From NCBI RefSeq assembly GCF_003056725.1, contig NZ_QBKZ01000012.1, forward strand, positions 1 through 46,086: 46,086 bases of DNA, given 5' to 3'. This document shows positions 36,800 through 46,057 of this stretch, one piece after another; the stretch's first letter is position 1, and each line of letters starts with the position of its first letter. A program made the position numbers and the translations under genes. The stretch is from Mangrovicoccus ximenensis (GTDB taxonomy: Bacteria; Pseudomonadota; Alphaproteobacteria; Rhodobacterales; Rhodobacteraceae). A model generated the notes under the pieces. It worked only from the letters and a program-made list of their open reading frames with translations, searched no databases and was not told where the DNA came from.

Positions 36800-37730
36800 C
36801 CCGGGCCTCGAGCCCGCCGTCCGGAGCAATGTGCTCTATGTCGCCGCGGTGCCGCTCCTCGCGCTGCTCTGGGGCGCGCGCTCGGCCGATCTGAGCGAGG
36901 TCTGGACCTCGGCGCGCACCGGCTTCAGCATGGGCGGGGTGCAGGTCTCGCCGCATCTGGTGCTGGCCTTCATCGCGGTCTTCGGCATCGGCTATGCGCT
37001 GACCCGCTTCGCCCAGGGGCTCCTGTCGCAGACCATCCTGCCGAAGACCCGGATGGAGATCGGCGCGCAGCGGGCGATCACCTCGGGCACCGGCTATATC
37101 GGCTTCTTCCTCGCGGGGCTCGCCGCCTTTTCCTCGACCGGGCTCGACCTTTCCAGCATCGCCATCGTCGCGGGCGCGCTCTCGGTCGGGATCGGCTTCG
37201 GCCTGCAGACCATCGTGTCGAATTTCGTCTCGGGCATCATCCTGCTGATCGAGCGGCCGGTTTCCGAAGGCGACTGGATCGAGGTCGGCACCCAGATGGG
37301 CTATGTGCGGGCGATCTCGGTGCGCGCCGTGCCGAACTCGGACCTCGTCTCGGGCGTGGTGACCAACTGGACCCGCGGCAACCTGATCGGCCGCGCCATC
37401 GTGCCGGTCGGCGTCGCCTATGGCAGCGACACCCGCAAGGTCGAGCGCATCCTGCAGGAGATTGCCGAGGCGCATCCGATGGTCACGATCTCGCCGCCGC
37501 CGCAGATCCTGTTCATGGGGCTCGGCCCGTCCTCGATGGATTTCGAGGTCAGGGTGATCCTGCGCGACATCAACTTCCTGCTGAACGTCAAGTCGGACAT
37601 CAATCACGAGATCGTCCGCCGCTTCGTCGAGGAAGGCATCCAGATCCCGTTCCCGCAGCAGGATGTCTGGCTGCACGAGGCGGGCGGGCCGAACCGCCAC
37701 CCGATCATGGCGGGCCGCGCGGCCGCCGCC
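36800..37730 (+). pseudogene. MscS-family mechanosensitive channel, internal fragment with a deletion
   Basis: The channel core of a large MscS-like protein: [40 protein letters not shown], pore helix [51 protein letters not shown], ending [15 protein letters not shown]. The expected segment between ISVR and PNSDLVSG (STR-x-ETFDRTDVIV-type, about 13 residues of the beta domain) is absent: the sequence reads [11 protein letters not shown] at about 37,325. The N-terminal helices are missing before about 36,800, and the C-terminus runs into antisense aroC at about 37,730. Unlikely to form a normal channel. Confidence 0.82.
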
Positions 37731-38151
37731 CGATGCCGCCCGCAGCGACCCGCGCCGCGGTCTCGCGCGCCGAAGAGCGCCCGCCGCCGCGGTAGTCGCG
37801 GATGCCGTATTTCTGCCAGTAGGTGATGTCGGCATGGCCCGGACGGAATTTCTCGGCGATGTCGCCGTAATCCTTCGAACGCTGGTCGGTGTTGCGGATC
37901 ATCAGCTGGATCGGGGTGCCGGTCGAGACACCCTCGAACACGCCGGAGAGGATCTCCACCTCGTCGGGTTCGCGCCGCTGGGTGGTGAACTTGTTCTGTC
38001 CCGGCTTGCGCCGGTCGAGCCAGACCTGCAGCGCCTCTGCCGTCACCGGGACGCCGGGCGGGCAGCCGTCGACGGTCGCGCCGAGCGCGGGCCCGTGGCT
38101 TTCGCCCCAGGTGGTGACGCGGAAGAGGTGACCGAAACTGTTCAGGCTCAT
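37731..38151 (-). pseudogene. aroC: Chorismate synthase AroC, N-terminal fragment
   Basis: The first 140 residues of chorismate synthase: [60 protein letters not shown] and [20 protein letters not shown], up to [12 protein letters not shown]. This covers the FMN/EPSP-binding first signature, but the remaining 220 residues are missing; the join to MscS lies at about 37,730. AroC makes the precursor of all aromatic amino acids, so a complete copy should exist elsewhere unless the strain is auxotrophic. Confidence 0.93.
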
Positions 38152-38223
38152 GGGCGGGCTCCTTTGCGCGGGGTCTAGCCGGGACAGGCCCGCCGCTCAA
38201 GCCGGAACAGGCCGGACGCCGCC

Positions 38224-38487
38224 TCAGGTCCGGGTCAGGGAGGTGACGCTGTCGCCGCTGCCGACCGTGCAGCGGAAGGACTCGGCGCCGACGAAAACGT
38301 CGTAGGCGCCGGGTCCCGCAGGCCGCGCCGAGGTCCAGGAGAGATCGACATCCTCGCTTTCATGGACCCCCTCGCGGCAGGCAAGGGCGCCGGGATCGCC
38401 GGAGCCGGACTCCGACGGCCCGGCGGAGCAGTTGCCGAGGACGAGGAGCGCAGCGGCGGGCAGGCAGAGGGCGGCAAGACGGGGCAT
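38224..38487 (-). CDS. Small putative lipoprotein
   Basis: 86 residues beginning MPRLAALCLPAAALLVLGNC: a signal sequence with a lipobox-like LGNC (Asn at -1 is unusual), then a short Ser/Gly-rich linker and a 60-residue domain with two cysteines. The domain (YDVFVGAESFRCTVGSGD) has no recognised family. It lies between aroC and petC as an independent unit on the same strand; the ATG at 38487 has a GGACA-type weak ribosome site. Probably a real gene. Confidence 0.6.
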   Translation of the reverse strand: MPRLAALCLPAAALLVLGNCSAGPSESGSGDPGALACREGVHESEDVDLSWTSARPAGPGAYDVFVGAESFRCTVGSGDSVTSLTRT

Positions 38488-38577
38488 GGCAGGGTGTCCT
38501 TCGTGGAAACGCAATCGCATTCAGGAAAACATATCGGCCGGCGCCCCGGATGGCCGCGGATCGCCGCAGCCCGGCAC

Positions 38578-38605
38578 AAAAAAGGCGCGCCCCGCAGGGC
38601 GCGCC
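38578..38605 (-). terminator. petABC operon terminator
   Basis: On the minus strand GGCGCGCCC and GGGCGCGCC form a nine-base-pair stem with a four-base loop followed by six Ts, 23 bases past the cytochrome c1 stop. A strong intrinsic terminator. Confidence 0.92.
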
Positions 38606-38627
38606 TTCGTCCGTCAGCCCGGGCGGA

Positions 38628-39437
38628 TCACTCCGCCGGGGTGTTCAGCGCCTTCTTGGCCGCCTTCTTGTGCGGCGCCCAGATGCGCTTGTTGGTCAGG
38701 TAGAGCAGCGCCGAGAGGATCACGAGGAAGACGACGGCCGTGAAGCCGGCCTCCTTGCGCGCCATCATCTTCGGCTCGGCGGTCCACATCAGGAAGGCCG
38801 AGACGTCCTCGGCCATGTGGTGCATGTCCGCCGGATGGCCGTCGGCATATTCCACCAGGTCGTCCATCAGCGGCGGCGGCATGGCAATCCAGCCGCCCGG
38901 GAAGGCGGTGTTCTCGTAGAACAGCGCGCCGGCCTGCTCGCGCTCCTCGCCGGTATAGCCGGTGAGGATGTTGACGATGTATTCCGGCCCGCCGATGCCG
39001 TTGAACAGCTGGCTGAGACCGGTGCCCAGCGGCCCGTGGAAGCCGGCCCGCGCCTTCGCCATCAGGCTGAGGTCGGGGGCATTGGACAGGGCCGATTCCG
39101 GGAAATGGTCGGTTTCGGTCCGCGGCCGGAAATCATCCAGCTCGGGGTCGAACACTTCCATCTGCCCGGCATAGGCGCGGACCTGGTCCTCGGGCAGCGC
39201 GGGGCCGCCCTCGTCTGCCAGCGTGCGGATCGGCACGAATTTCAGGCCGTGGCAGGCCGCGCAGACCTCGGTATAGACCTGAAGGCCGCGCTGCAGCTGC
39301 ATCTGGTCATAGGTGCCGAACGGGCCTTCGAAGGAGAAATCCACGTCGTGGATATGGCCTCCCTCGGCGGCCATGGCCCCGCTTGCGGCAACGGAGAGCA
39401 TCGCGGCAGCGGCGGTGAGCGTCAGTTTCCGGATCAT
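38628..39437 (-). CDS. petC: Cytochrome c1 of the bc1 complex
   Basis: 269 residues. A signal peptide ([20 protein letters not shown], cleaved near AMAAEG), haem-binding CAACH at 59-63, the axial methionine region [11 protein letters not shown] and a C-terminal anchor helix ([20 protein letters not shown]). It carries electrons from the Rieske centre to soluble or membrane cytochromes. Third gene of the petABC (fbcFBC) operon, 17 bases after petB, with a terminator behind it. Intact. Confidence 0.97.
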   Translation of the reverse strand: MIRKLTLTAAAAMLSVAASGAMAAEGGHIHDVDFSFEGPFGTYDQMQLQRGLQVYTEVCAACHGLKFVPIRTLADEGGPALPEDQVRAYAGQMEVFDPELDDFRPRTETDHFPESALSNAPDLSLMAKARAGFHGPLGTGLSQLFNGIGGPEYIVNILTGYTGEEREQAGALFYENTAFPGGWIAMPPPLMDDLVEYADGHPADMHHMAEDVSAFLMWTAEPKMMARKEAGFTAVVFLVILSALLYLTNKRIWAPHKKAAKKALNTPAE

Positions 39438-39454
39438 TGGATCGACGTCCTTTC

Positions 39455-40807
39455 TCATTCGGCCGGGGTCGGGACAGGTTTCGGACCCTTCTTGGGCTCC
39501 TTCACCTTGCCGTAATGATCGATGAAGTCCTGCTCCACCGTGGCGACCTGGGGCAGCGGCTTCTCGAAGATGCCCAGGAGCGGCAGGATCACCAGGAAAT
39601 AGGCGAACCAGTAGGTGGAGCCGATCAGGGCGATGATCGGGTAGATGCCCTCGGCAGGCATCGCGCCGGCCCAGGTCAGCACCACGAAATCCACGCAGAA
39701 GACGTAGAAGAAGCCCTTGAACATCGGCCGGTAGCGGCCCGAGCGCACCGAGGAGGTGTCGAGCCACGGCACCAGCGCCATGACGATGATCGCGCCGAAC
39801 ATGGCGATCACGCCGAAGAACTTGGCGTCGATGATCCCGAAGGAGATCCAGTTGGCGAACATCACCACCCAGACATCGGCGGTGAAGCAGCGCAGGATCG
39901 CGTAGAACGGCAGGAAGTACCATTCCGGCACGATATGCGCGGGCGTCGCCAGCGGGTTGGCCTCGATGTAGTTGTCGGGGTGCCCGAGGTAGTTCGGCAT
40001 GAAGCCGACGATCGCGAAGAAGACGACCAGCACCACGGCGAGCGCGAAGAGGTCCTTGATCACGAAATACGGCCAGAAGGGCAGCGTGTCCTTCTTCACG
40101 GTGTCTTTATCGGTCGTGCGCACCGGAACGCCCGAGGGGTTGTTGTTTCCGGTGTGGTGGAACGCCCAGATATGGACGATGACCAGCGCGGCGATCACGA
40201 AGGGCAGCAGGTAATGCAGCGAGAAGAACCGGTTCAGGGTCGGATTGCCGACGGCCGGGCCGCCCAGCAGCCAGGTCTGGATCGGCTCGCCGATCCACGG
40301 GATCGCGCCGAACAGGCCGGTGATCACGGTCGCGCCCCAGAAGGACATCTGGCCCCAGGGCAGCACGTAGCCCATGAAGGCGGTGCCCATCATGCACAGG
40401 TAGATCAGCATGCCGATGATCCAGGTGATCTCGCGCGGCGACTTGTAGGAGCCGTAGAACAGGCCGCGGAAGATGTGCAGGTAGACCGCAACGAAGAACA
40501 GCGACGCGCCGTTGGCGTGCAGGTAGCGCAGCATGTGGCCGCCGTTGACGTCGCGCATGATGTGCTCGACCGAGGCGAAGGCCAGGTCGACATGCGGCGT
40601 GTAGTGCATCACCAGGACGATGCCGGTGATGATCTGCAGCGCCAGGCAGAAGGCAAGCACGATGCCCCAGATCCACATCCAGTTCAGGTTCTTGGGCGTG
40701 GGGATCATGATCGTGTCGTAGATGAGCCCGATGATCGGCAGGCGGGAATGGACCCACTTCTCGGCGCCGGTCTTGGGCTCGTAATGGTCGTGAGGAATTC
40801 CGGACAT
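39455..40807 (-). CDS. petB: Cytochrome b of the bc1 complex
   Basis: 450 residues with eight membrane helices and two b-haem sites: helix B and D histidines lie in [20 protein letters not shown] and [20 protein letters not shown]. The quinol-oxidation motif PEWY is present in [17 protein letters not shown], and the [17 protein letters not shown] loop is typical. It oxidises ubiquinol and returns electrons to the quinone pool. Fifteen bases after petA, with no sign of damage. Confidence 0.98.
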   Translation of the reverse strand: MSGIPHDHYEPKTGAEKWVHSRLPIIGLIYDTIMIPTPKNLNWMWIWGIVLAFCLALQIITGIVLVMHYTPHVDLAFASVEHIMRDVNGGHMLRYLHANGASLFFVAVYLHIFRGLFYGSYKSPREITWIIGMLIYLCMMGTAFMGYVLPWGQMSFWGATVITGLFGAIPWIGEPIQTWLLGGPAVGNPTLNRFFSLHYLLPFVIAALVIVHIWAFHHTGNNNPSGVPVRTTDKDTVKKDTLPFWPYFVIKDLFALAVVLVVFFAIVGFMPNYLGHPDNYIEANPLATPAHIVPEWYFLPFYAILRCFTADVWVVMFANWISFGIIDAKFFGVIAMFGAIIVMALVPWLDTSSVRSGRYRPMFKGFFYVFCVDFVVLTWAGAMPAEGIYPIIALIGSTYWFAYFLVILPLLGIFEKPLPQVATVEQDFIDHYGKVKEPKKGPKPVPTPAE

Positions 40808-40821
40808 CCCGTCTCTCTCCC

Positions 40822-41385
40822 TTACCCGAGCTTGATCGTGGTTTCGTCTTCGAAGGCAGCGACCGGAACCGGCAGGTTCTGGGGCGCGGGCCCGCGGCGG
40901 ATGCGCCCGGCGGCGTCGTAATGCGAGCCGTGGCACGGGCAGAACCAGCCATGGTAGTCACCGGCATTGGCGAGCGGCACGCAGCCCAGATGGGTGCAGA
41001 CACCCATCATCACCAGCCATGCCTCGTTGCCGGGCATGGCGCGGTTCTCGTCCGTCGCCTCGGCCGCCGCATCCGCCAGGTTGGCATTGCGGGCATTGGT
41101 ATCGGGAAGGTCGCCAAGCGGCACGCCCTTGGCGTATTCGATATCCTCCGGGGTGCGGTGGCGGATGAAGACCGGCTTGCCCAGCCACTGCACGGTCAGC
41201 TGCGTGCCGGTGGCAACCCCGCTGACATCGACGCGGATCGACGACAGGGCCTGCACATCCGCGCTGGGGTTCATTTGGTTCACGAGCGGCCAGACCGCGG
41301 CACCGGTGGCCACGACACCCGCTCCGGCGGTCGCATAATATAGGAAATCGCGGCGGGTGCCTTCGTGATCGTCTGCGTGGGACAC
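40822..41385 (-). CDS. petA: Ubiquinol-cytochrome c reductase Rieske iron-sulfur protein
   Basis: 187 residues starting at a GTG (41385) preceded by CGGAG. The Tat-type membrane anchor [20 protein letters not shown] is followed by the Rieske domain with the cluster ligands Cys130/His132 (CTHLGC) and Cys149/His152 (CPCHGS) and the disulfide pair Cys135-Cys151. The 187-residue length is typical for Rhodobacter-type proteins. First gene of petABC; the promoter should lie in the 309-base region upstream. Confidence 0.98.
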   Translation of the reverse strand: MSHADDHEGTRRDFLYYATAGAGVVATGAAVWPLVNQMNPSADVQALSSIRVDVSGVATGTQLTVQWLGKPVFIRHRTPEDIEYAKGVPLGDLPDTNARNANLADAAAEATDENRAMPGNEAWLVMMGVCTHLGCVPLANAGDYHGWFCPCHGSHYDAAGRIRRGPAPQNLPVPVAAFEDETTIKLG

Positions 41386-41694
41386 GACTAATCTCCGAGT
41401 TGTTTAACGGACCACCACATTCGGATTTCTTGAGTCCCGTTGAGGCGGTGGTGCGTGAATATGCATCTGTCGCCAGACCGTCTAGCAGACAATCTAGCAC
41501 GTTGGGTCGAAACGACGCAGGGGACTTGCACCCCATCGGCGCAGCCACAAGACACGCTCGCGGGCTATTTTGCAACATAGAGAAAAATGTCTTCGCGGAT
41601 CGTGGACGCGCCTTTCGGATGCGGCGAAATCGTCATAGTTTGTAAACACCTTAGATCCCATTCTCGAATGGCCCAGATACCCGGACTGACCCCG
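41386..41694. promoter_or_regulatory. Divergent control region between petABC and the outer-membrane protein
   Basis: 309 bases without a gene. It contains a direct repeat TCTAGCA at 41481-41487 and 41493-41499 (12-base period, one helical turn), a candidate regulator site for petABC, and an AT-rich patch near 41,570-41,650 that could serve the plus-strand gene. No clear consensus promoter can be fixed. Confidence 0.45.
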
Positions 41695-42357
41695 ATGACG
41701 CTCCGCATGCTCACAGCCTCCTTCGTCGCAATTTCCGCCATCGCAGCGGCAGGCGCCGCGCAGGCCGAGTTCGAGCTGAGCGTCTACAGCGGCTGGCAGA
41801 CCTCGCCGCATTCGACCGTGAAGGGCGACGACCCCTCCGGCGTCGGCGATTTCGACTTCACCGCCGGCTGGGAAGGAAAATCGGGCAGCATGCCTCCCTA
41901 CTGGGGCGTGCGCGGCATCTGGTGGCAGTCGGACGTTCTGGGCTACGGCCTCGACTACAGCCACAACAAGGTCTACGCCGACAAGGACACGCTGAAGGAC
42001 AACGACTTCGAGACGCTGGAATTCACCGACGGCCTGAACATCATCACGGCCAACGTGTTCCGCCGATTCCCCGGCGTGACCCGCGACTGGACCCCGTATA
42101 TCGGCGGCGGTCTCGGCATTTCGGTGCCGCATGTCGAAGTCGAGACCACCGGCAAGCGGACCTTCGAATACCAGTATGGCGGCCCGGCCGTGCAGTGGGT
42201 CGCGGGCGTCAGCTACCCGATCAGCGAGAACTGGAAGGTCTTCGGCGAGTACAAGGGCACCTATTCGCAGAACAAGGTGGATCTTGACGGCGGCGGCGAG
42301 CTGGAAACCAACATCGTCACCAACGCGCTGAACATCGGCGTCAGCTTCGATTTCTGA
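41695..42357 (+). CDS. Outer-membrane beta-barrel protein
   Basis: 220 residues: signal peptide (MTLRMLTASFVAISAIAAAG, cleaved after AAQA) and an eight-strand-type barrel with alternating hydrophobic/aromatic strands (FELSVYSGWQTSPHSTVKGD, VLGYGLDYSHNKVYAD, DWTPYIGGGLGISVPHVEVE, WKVFGEYKGTYSQNKVDL) and a terminal Phe (GVSFDF) as BAM signal. No catalytic motif is seen, so porin-like or structural. Starts at 41,668 or 41,695 are both possible; the latter directly opens the signal peptide. Intact. Confidence 0.85.
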   Translation: MTLRMLTASFVAISAIAAAGAAQAEFELSVYSGWQTSPHSTVKGDDPSGVGDFDFTAGWEGKSGSMPPYWGVRGIWWQSDVLGYGLDYSHNKVYADKDTLKDNDFETLEFTDGLNIITANVFRRFPGVTRDWTPYIGGGLGISVPHVEVETTGKRTFEYQYGGPAVQWVAGVSYPISENWKVFGEYKGTYSQNKVDLDGGGELETNIVTNALNIGVSFDF

Positions 42358-42361
42358 TCCC

Positions 42362-43225
42362 CTGACCGGAACGCTTCTCTCCTTCGGACACGGCTATTCG
42401 GCGCGCGCCCTCGCGCGCCGCCTGATCCCTGTCGGCTGGCGCGTCATAGGCACGACCCGCAGCCCGGAGCGGGCCGCCCAGCTGGAAGCCCAAGGTGCCG
42501 AAGCGCGGATCTGGCCCGGCAGCGACCTGTCCCGCGACATCGCCGGAGCGACTCACATTCTGGTTTCGGCCGGCCCCGATGCCGAGGGCGACCCTGTGCT
42601 GCGCCGCCTCGCCCCGGAGATCGGCGCGCGCGGCAGCAGCCTCGCATGGCTCGGCTATCTCTCCACCACCGGCGTCTATGGCGACCATCAGGGCGGCTGG
42701 GTCGGCGAATCGACTCCGCTCGCGCCCTCGACGCGGCGCGGCCGCTGGCGGATGGAGGCCGAAGCCGCCTGGCAGGCATTGGCCGCGGAAACCGGCCTGC
42801 CGCTGCACATCTTCCGCCTCGCGGGCATCTACGGCCCCGGCCGCGGCCCGTTCGAGAAGGTCCGCCAGGGCACGGCACGGCGAATCATCAAGCCCGGGCA
42901 GGTGTTCAGCCGCATCCATGTCGAGGACATCGCCCAGGTTCTCGAGGCCTCGATCGCCCGCCCCAATCCGGGCGCGGCCTACAACCTGTGCGACGACGAC
43001 CCCGCCCCGCCGGAGGACGTCATCGCCCATGCCGCCGAGCTGCTCGGCCTGCCGGTCCCGCCCGCAATCCCCTTCGACGAGGCCGAGATGACGCCGATGG
43101 CGCGCAGCTTCTATGCCGAGAGCAAGCGGGTGCGGAATGACCGGATCAAGAAGGAGCTCGGCGTCGACCTGCTCTATCCGGATTACCGCAGCGGCCTGGC
43201 CGCGCTCCTCGCCGAAGAAACATAG
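42362..43225 (+). CDS. NAD-dependent epimerase/dehydratase-family protein (SDR)
   Basis: 287 residues if begun at the CTG at 42362, four bases after the upstream stop. The Rossmann start TGTLLSFGHGYSARALARRL needs this position; the next usual start, a GTG at 42,596, would remove the whole nucleotide-binding motif, and no ATG, GTG or TTG occurs in frame between the last stop and the motif. Later segments fit atypical SDRs of the YeeZ/GalE-like group: YLSTTGVYGDHQGGWVGEST, FRLAGIYGPGRGPFEKV and RIHVEDIAQVLEASI. The substrate is unknown. It overlaps the convergent membrane-protein gene by 43 bases. Confidence 0.82.
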   Translation: MTGTLLSFGHGYSARALARRLIPVGWRVIGTTRSPERAAQLEAQGAEARIWPGSDLSRDIAGATHILVSAGPDAEGDPVLRRLAPEIGARGSSLAWLGYLSTTGVYGDHQGGWVGESTPLAPSTRRGRWRMEAEAAWQALAAETGLPLHIFRLAGIYGPGRGPFEKVRQGTARRIIKPGQVFSRIHVEDIAQVLEASIARPNPGAAYNLCDDDPAPPEDVIAHAAELLGLPVPPAIPFDEAEMTPMARSFYAESKRVRNDRIKKELGVDLLYPDYRSGLAALLAEET

Positions 43226-43845
43226 CGGCAGAGCCGGCCAATGCCCCAGAAGACCGGAATCAGCACCACGCCCCCGGCGAAGGTCGCCCCGTAGAATCCG
43301 GCCCGCGCGCCGGGCGCCATGTCGTTGAGGAACGGATAGGGCAGCCCGGAGGTGACGCTGCCGGCCGGCTCGGCATTGAGCGGCCCGACCAGCATCTCTG
43401 CCCAGCCGGTATAGAGCAGCACCATCGCCAGGAGCCCGCCCGCCACCGGCGCCATCCGGCGGAAGCCCCGCTTCAGCCGGAACAGGTCGACCCACATCAG
43501 CAGCGGCCCGACGAGATGCAGGTAGTATTCGCGGTAGGGCTTCGGCGCGGTCTCGCCATTGACCAGCGACGGGTCGATGAAGAACAGCCGCCAGTACGAG
43601 ATGACGACCAGCGCGTTGAGAATCGCCAGCAGCGACAGCAGCGTGTCGAGCCGGCCGTCGGGCCGGCCCCAGCGCGGCACCAGCATCGCGGCAGCGGCAA
43701 GCAGGTTTCCGGTCTGCGCCCAGATCGTCAGGTATCTGAACTGGGCGCCGAAGGCGGCGTAATCTGCCGAGCGCGCGACTTCCCACGTGTAGAACAGGGC
43801 GAGGATCAGGACGAAGAGCCGGTAGCGGGACGCGCGGGACAACAT
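43183..43845 (-). CDS. Multi-pass membrane protein (FAR-17a/AIG1 or Pr6Pr-like)
   Basis: 220 residues with about six membrane helices: RLFVLILALFYTWEVARSAD, YLTIWAQTGNLLAAAAMLVP, LLSLLAILNALVVISYWRLF, then LHLVGPLLMWVDLF, and two C-terminal helices. The spacing of conserved W, H and D residues recalls the AIG1/Pr6Pr families, which are putative serine hydrolases or of unknown function. It is convergent with the SDR gene and has its own start. Family assignment is tentative; the membrane nature is clear. Confidence 0.75.
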   Translation of the reverse strand: MLSRASRYRLFVLILALFYTWEVARSADYAAFGAQFRYLTIWAQTGNLLAAAAMLVPRWGRPDGRLDTLLSLLAILNALVVISYWRLFFIDPSLVNGETAPKPYREYYLHLVGPLLMWVDLFRLKRGFRRMAPVAGGLLAMVLLYTGWAEMLVGPLNAEPAGSVTSGLPYPFLNDMAPGARAGFYGATFAGGVVLIPVFWGIGRLCRYVSSARSAARPLR

Positions 43846-44073
43846 GGCCAGTTCCAGACAGAGACAGATGGCAGCACATACCTAGCGCAGCTGCGCCCGC
43901 TTGCCAAAGCCCGCAAATGCCGTTGCCATTCGGGCCGTTGCCCGGACTCGCCCCGCTTGGCATCTTTTCCCAGGACACCCGGGCGGGAAGATCGACCGCG
44001 GTCCAGAGACGATACGAGAATTTCTCCCAGGGCCAGCGGTGAGATCCAACCCGGTTGCGACACCGGTCTTGGT

Positions 44074-44380
44074 TCAGATCAGCCTGGCGCGTTCCTCGCG
44101 GAACACCTCGGCCGGCGTCCGGTCGCCGAGGCATTTCCTCGGCGTGGCGTTGAGGCGGTCGCAGATCGACCTCATGGATCGGTTCGGGAGCGCTGCCACC
44201 GCGATATCCCGGGGCAGGTAGCGGCGCACGCGGAGGTTCAGGGTCTCGATCTGGCCCTTCTGCCAGGGTGCCTGCGGGTCGCAGAACCAAGTTTCCGTGC
44301 CCATGCCGGTGCCGAGTTCGCGCAACGAAGCAATCTCGAATCCGCGGTCGAAGGCGATCGACAGCCGGGCCGCCAAGGGC
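44074..44380 (-). mobile_element. IS30-family transposase, C-terminal fragment
   Basis: About 95 residues of the IS30 DDE domain end: FDRGFEIASLRELG, ETWFCDPQAPWQKGQIETLN (the GxxE region holding the last catalytic Glu), RVRRYLPRDIAVAALPNRSM, and RLNATPRKCLGDRTPAEVF. The N-terminal half and the first catalytic Asp are missing at about 44,380, where PqiA-like sequence starts on the other strand. It cannot transpose on its own. Confidence 0.88.
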
Positions 44381-44389
44381 AAGGGCGGG

Positions 44390-44577
44390 AGGGCATCGAT
44401 GATCGTGTCCGCGGGCCTTGCCAGCCTGTGGCAGACCGACCGGGCGCTGGCGCTGCTGGTCGCGGTCTTCGCGCTGGCGGCGCCCTACGGCAAGATCCTC
44501 GCTTCCGAAGCCATGGCGCGCGGCTGGCTGGGCCGCCGCGCCAAGCCAGCCGTGGCCGTCATGGCGCGGCTCGCCAT
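44390..44577 (+). pseudogene. Paraquat-inducible protein A-like fragment
   Basis: A short frame (SAGLASLWQTDRALALLVAV, then FALAAPYGKILASEAMARGW) resembles the first helices of PqiA-family membrane proteins. Only about 60 residues are left, between the IS30 fragment and the purF end. The frame stays open further by being antisense to purF. The family call is from short motifs and therefore moderate. Confidence 0.5.
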
Positions 44578-46057
44578 CCGGATATTCGCCGGAGAAGCAG
44601 GCATCGCAGTAGCGCGGCGCCGCCGGGTTGCGGCCCTCGGCCTCGCCGACCGCGCGGTAGAGCCCATCGAGCGAGATGAATTTCAGCGAGTCGACGCCCA
44701 GATAGTCGCGCATTTCCTCTTCGGACATGCGCGCCGCCAGCAGCTTGTCGCGGTCGGGCGTGTCGACGCCGTAGAAGCACGGCCAGGCGGTCGGCGGCGA
44801 AGCGATGCGGAAATGCACTTCGGCCGCGCCGGCATCGAGGATCATCTCCTTGATCTTGCGCGAGGTCGTGCCGCGGACGACCGAGTCGTCGACCAGGATG
44901 ATCCGCTTGCCGCGCACCAGCGCGCGGTTGACGTTCAGCTTCAGCCGGACGCCCATGTTGCGGATCTGCTCGGTCGGCTCGATGAAGGTCCGGCCCATGT
45001 ACTGGTTGCGGGTGATGCCGAGCGCGAAGGGAATGCCCGATTCCGCCGAGAAGCCGACCGCCGCGGGAGTGCCGCTGTCCGGAACCGGGCAGACCAGATC
45101 GGCCTCGATCGGGGCTTCGCGGGCCAGTTCAACGCCGATCTGGCGGCGGGTCTCGTAGACCGAGCGGCCGCCGAGGATCGAATCGGGGCGCGAGAAATAG
45201 ACATGCTCGAAGATGCAGAAGCGGCCGGGCACGCGGTTGAACGGGAAGTGGCTCTTGACGCCTTCCTTCTCGGAGATGACGACCATCTCGCCGGGCTCGA
45301 TTTCGCGGATGAACTCGGCGCCGATGATGTCGAGCGCGCAGGTTTCCGACGACAGCACCCAGCCTTCGCCGAGGCGGCCGAGCACCAGCGGACGCACGCC
45401 CAGCGGGTCGCGCACGCCGATCAGCTTGGTGCGGGTCATGGCGACGACCGAGAAGGCGCCCTCGACGCGGCGCAGCGCGTCCTTCATCCGCTCGGGGATG
45501 TCCTTCTGCAGCGAGCGCGCCATCAGGTGGACGATGCATTCGCTGTCCGAGGAGGACTGGAAGATCGAGCCGCGCTCGATCAGCTCGCGGCGCAGTTCCT
45601 CGGCATTGGTGATGTTGCCGTTATGGGCGATCGCCGCGCCGCCCATGGAGAATTCGCCGAAGAACGGCTGCACGTCGCGGATCTGGGTGTTGCCCTTCGA
45701 TCCGGCGGTGGAATAGCGCACATGGCCGATCGCGAGCGGGCCGGGCAGGCGCTTGATCACGTCCTGCGAGGTGAAGTTGTCGCGGATATAGCCGAAGCGG
45801 CGGTCGGAGTTGAATCCGATGCCGGGGGCGTGGGTGACGATGCCGCCGGCTTCCTGGCCGCGGTGCTGCAGCGCGTGCAGCCCGAGGGCGACGAAGCTGG
45901 AGGCATCCGCGGTGCCGATCACGCCGAAGACGCCGCACTCTTCGCGCAGCTTGTCATCGTCGAAAGGGTTGCTGAAGAAGACAGGCTCCGACGGGGTCTG
46001 TTCGCAGGAAAGACCGCGGGTGTTGTCGGCGCCGTGGGTCTCGGTCGCATCGCGCAT
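44578..46057 (-). CDS. purF: Amidophosphoribosyltransferase PurF (extreme C-terminus replaced)
   Basis: First enzyme of purine synthesis (glutamine + PRPP to phosphoribosylamine). After a 35-40-residue leader the Ntn glutaminase starts at CGVFGVIG, with RGQEAGGIVTH and HVRYSTAGSKGN. The PRPP-transferase domain has the RIILVDDSVVRGTTSRKI loop and the PTAWPCFYGVDTPD segment. Coding is intact to CDACFSGEYP; then the frame enters unrelated sequence and stays open for over 700 codons antisense to other genes. About 15-20 native residues are missing; the enzyme might still work if translation stopped soon after, but no native stop is present. The start ATG at 46057 has GGAG upstream. Confidence 0.93.
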
